64,000 bases of DNA from Bacteroidales bacterium. GTDB lineage: Bacteria; Bacteroidota; Bacteroidia; Bacteroidales; VadinHA17. The notes beneath the pieces are model-generated. The model did not search any database and was not told where the DNA came from. It saw only the letters and a list, made by a program, of their open reading frames with translations. Location of the stretch: assembly GCA_017999895.1 (NCBI GenBank), contig JAGNKY010000005.1:62001-126000 (forward strand), in the 5' to 3' direction. Positions 63,601 through 64,000 of the stretch are shown here, in pieces (within the stretch, counting starts at the first letter, position 1; each line of letters starts with the position of its first letter). The translations under genes were made by a program, and so were the position numbers.

Positions 63601-64000
63601 AAGATGATTCCCTTTTTTAGAAATTAATCCTGCAATACAAAGTGAAAAATCAATCAGCAATAATAGTGACAATATCCAGAATAGAGTCGGAATCAGGGAA
63701 AACAATGAAAACTTTCTTACTTCCGGGAAGCGGATTGAGAAAAGCTTTATTCCTTCATGATTATATATTTTATATGGTGTATCATCGGCACCAGTAATAA
63801 TTTCTGTTCCAGCCGACATTTTATAATCGGGCAAGAATCCGTTTCTCACAAGTTTATTTTCAAAGCCATATTCGTTTCTTACTCTTAAAAGGGCAATCCA
63901 TATTTCGTGTTCCGACTGAACCTTTTTTGTGATAAACCATCCGTTATGGATAAAAACAAAAGGTTTTGAGAAAAGCGTATCGTTATAAACCGCAGGTACT
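60613..64000 (-). CDS. NtrY-like multi-helix sensor histidine kinase (5' truncated at window edge)
   Basis: At least 1129 residues. The GTG at 63847-63849 looks like a start, but the frame stays open with plausible protein (NEYGFENKLVRN, SEHEIWIALLRV) to base 64000, so the true start is outside the window. The protein has a long run of transmembrane helices (~9), a periplasmic/extracytoplasmic sensor (between ~330 and 550 of the visible part), another helix pair around 570-600 and 755-790, HAMP, a HisKA with His in AKQVAHEIKNPLTPM, and HATPase with DNGVGIP and SGMGMGLSIVKRY. The order resembles NtrY. It may be co-transcribed with the adhesin operon that follows after 75 bases. Confidence 0.88.
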   Translation of the reverse strand, partial: VPAVYNDTLFSKPFVFIHNGWFITKKVQSEHEIWIALLRVRNEYGFENKLVRNGFLPDYKMSAGTEIITGADDTPYKIYNHEGIKLFSIRFPEVRKFSLFSLIPTLFWILSLLLLIDFSLCIAGLISKKGNHLFSFIFLFSVFSLIYLLFLITGKPSIFKSTDLFSGYHFTLGNFLPSLGHLLLLSTLLFALILFFFKKLPIELPEIKSGTKRVLVTSLLLISSLIVLSGFHFILTKLIFDSNITFEPYRILELSLFTLAGYISIIILAGVIILYTVKILQAVKGNVSEKEFFLSLALSVILFLPAVVRNSGIIIMVIYYLIFVSTIHFALDKKITGFNLMLLISLFFTVYTLYFVITLSEEKSIAKKKVMAVTYSTEHDPEAEHLLINIWPAISSDSLLRSMACREFKTQDEIDSITYYLHNTYFNGYWGNYSLSVVSCSDDSPLRIASEEKMLDNCFNFFSERIEKFGHQITGTGFYFLEGQGGRSYYLGQIFYKLDNNRTRGLFIELFSEIDFFQEGYSELLLDRKYQGYSHLKYYSFAKYINGNLVLHTGDFPYDKTDEAYVDREYDYTVFNREGYQHVLYRNGNVTVLISDKEISFTDVIISFAYLFIFTLLSGSIILLFIKKPDVKKFKYFNFRQKLQISFISVLLLSFISMGIIVAIFTINQYKARHLENIKEKINSIYTEIEARLALEPELSLPGWREPLYPSLEEFLVNLSNVFNTDINLYDNNGYLIATSRPEVFYRNLTSRRLNMDAFINLETLTKSEYIQWEKIASLEYLSAYVPFYNNNGQLLAYLNLPYFRMQSVLTREISNVIVTIANFTLLIILITMAFGVIISRRLTAPLNMLSQGLASVELGKKSEHLVYNGHDEIGELVNQYNKMVDELQESAHRLADSEREYAWREMAKQVAHEIKNPLTPMKLNIQQLYKTWKDGKPGFEKQLEKFTKNQIEYIENLSTIASAFSSFAKLPSARPVDFDLVEQIKTTLELFKDTENIFFRTNWPVDKQIIVHADKEHINGIFSNLIKNAIQSIPQGREGIIKISVDVKGDSAVVSVADNGVGIPDELKGKMFTLNFTTKSSGMGMGLSIVKRYVETAGGRVWFESEKDKGSVFFVELPVNFTVERIK

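Overview
The window looks like a chromosomal segment of a member of the Bacteroidota, most likely order Bacteroidales. The evidence: promoters of the TTG-N17-20-TAnnTTTGC type in front of tRNA and housekeeping genes, fused SecD-SecF, a PorP/SprF protein beside a giant protein with a gliding-motility/type IX secretion C-terminal domain, LytTR two-component genes, a SusC-like N-terminal carboxypeptidase-regulatory domain on an outer-membrane receptor, and almost no Shine-Dalgarno sequences. The DNA is AT-rich, and no plasmid, phage, insertion sequence or CRISPR array was recognised.

Layout. 1-11.3 kb: the end of a K+ uptake regulator, a decayed M61 peptidase, tRNA-Phe, an M16 peptidase/O-methyltransferase/SH3 gene group, tRNA-Gly, a two-domain M16 lipoprotein, tRNA-Leu, a TonB-receptor-like outer-membrane protein, and a double relic in which pieces of an MFS exporter and a cytidylate-kinase-like gene are joined. 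11.8-18.3 kb: an FtsX-type permease and its ATPase, two tandem exported PQQ-type beta-propellers, and a LytS/LytR-type sensor-regulator pair. 18.6-24.8 kb: a tight five-gene operon coding for a two-[4Fe-4S] protein, a radical SAM/SPASM-like enzyme, a DUF116-polyprenyl synthase fusion, a small cyclase/prenyltransferase-fold protein and a class II terpene cyclase with a DADD acid motif. This is the best candidate for an undescribed pathway: it suggests an isoprenoid made from a linear polyprenyl diphosphate, cyclised, and modified by radical chemistry.

24.9-46 kb (mostly minus strand): a cation/proton antiporter, a fused GpgS-like glycosyltransferase/HAD phosphatase (possible one-protein glucosylglycerate synthesis), an OmpR-type two-component system, mutS, a tRNA adenine methyltransferase, a TIGR02757 gene whose 3' end is invaded by a repeat-bracketed four-helix-bundle cassette, a LolD-like ATPase, tatA, secDF, a MacA-MacB-TolC-type efflux set without its own ATPase, and glmM. 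46.1-49.7 kb (plus): an rluB-like gene, era, der and a lipoprotein gene.

49.7-64 kb (minus): a cell-surface operon. Read in transcription order it holds an NtrY-like kinase (running off the right edge), a 1400-residue adhesin with a type B sorting domain, PorP/SprF, a PD40/PKD protein, an unknown secreted protein, and a transmembrane propeller-sensor with a SpoIIE-type phosphatase. Both edges of the window cut genes: the first CDS lacks its 5' end, and the last CDS stays open past its apparent GTG start to base 64000.
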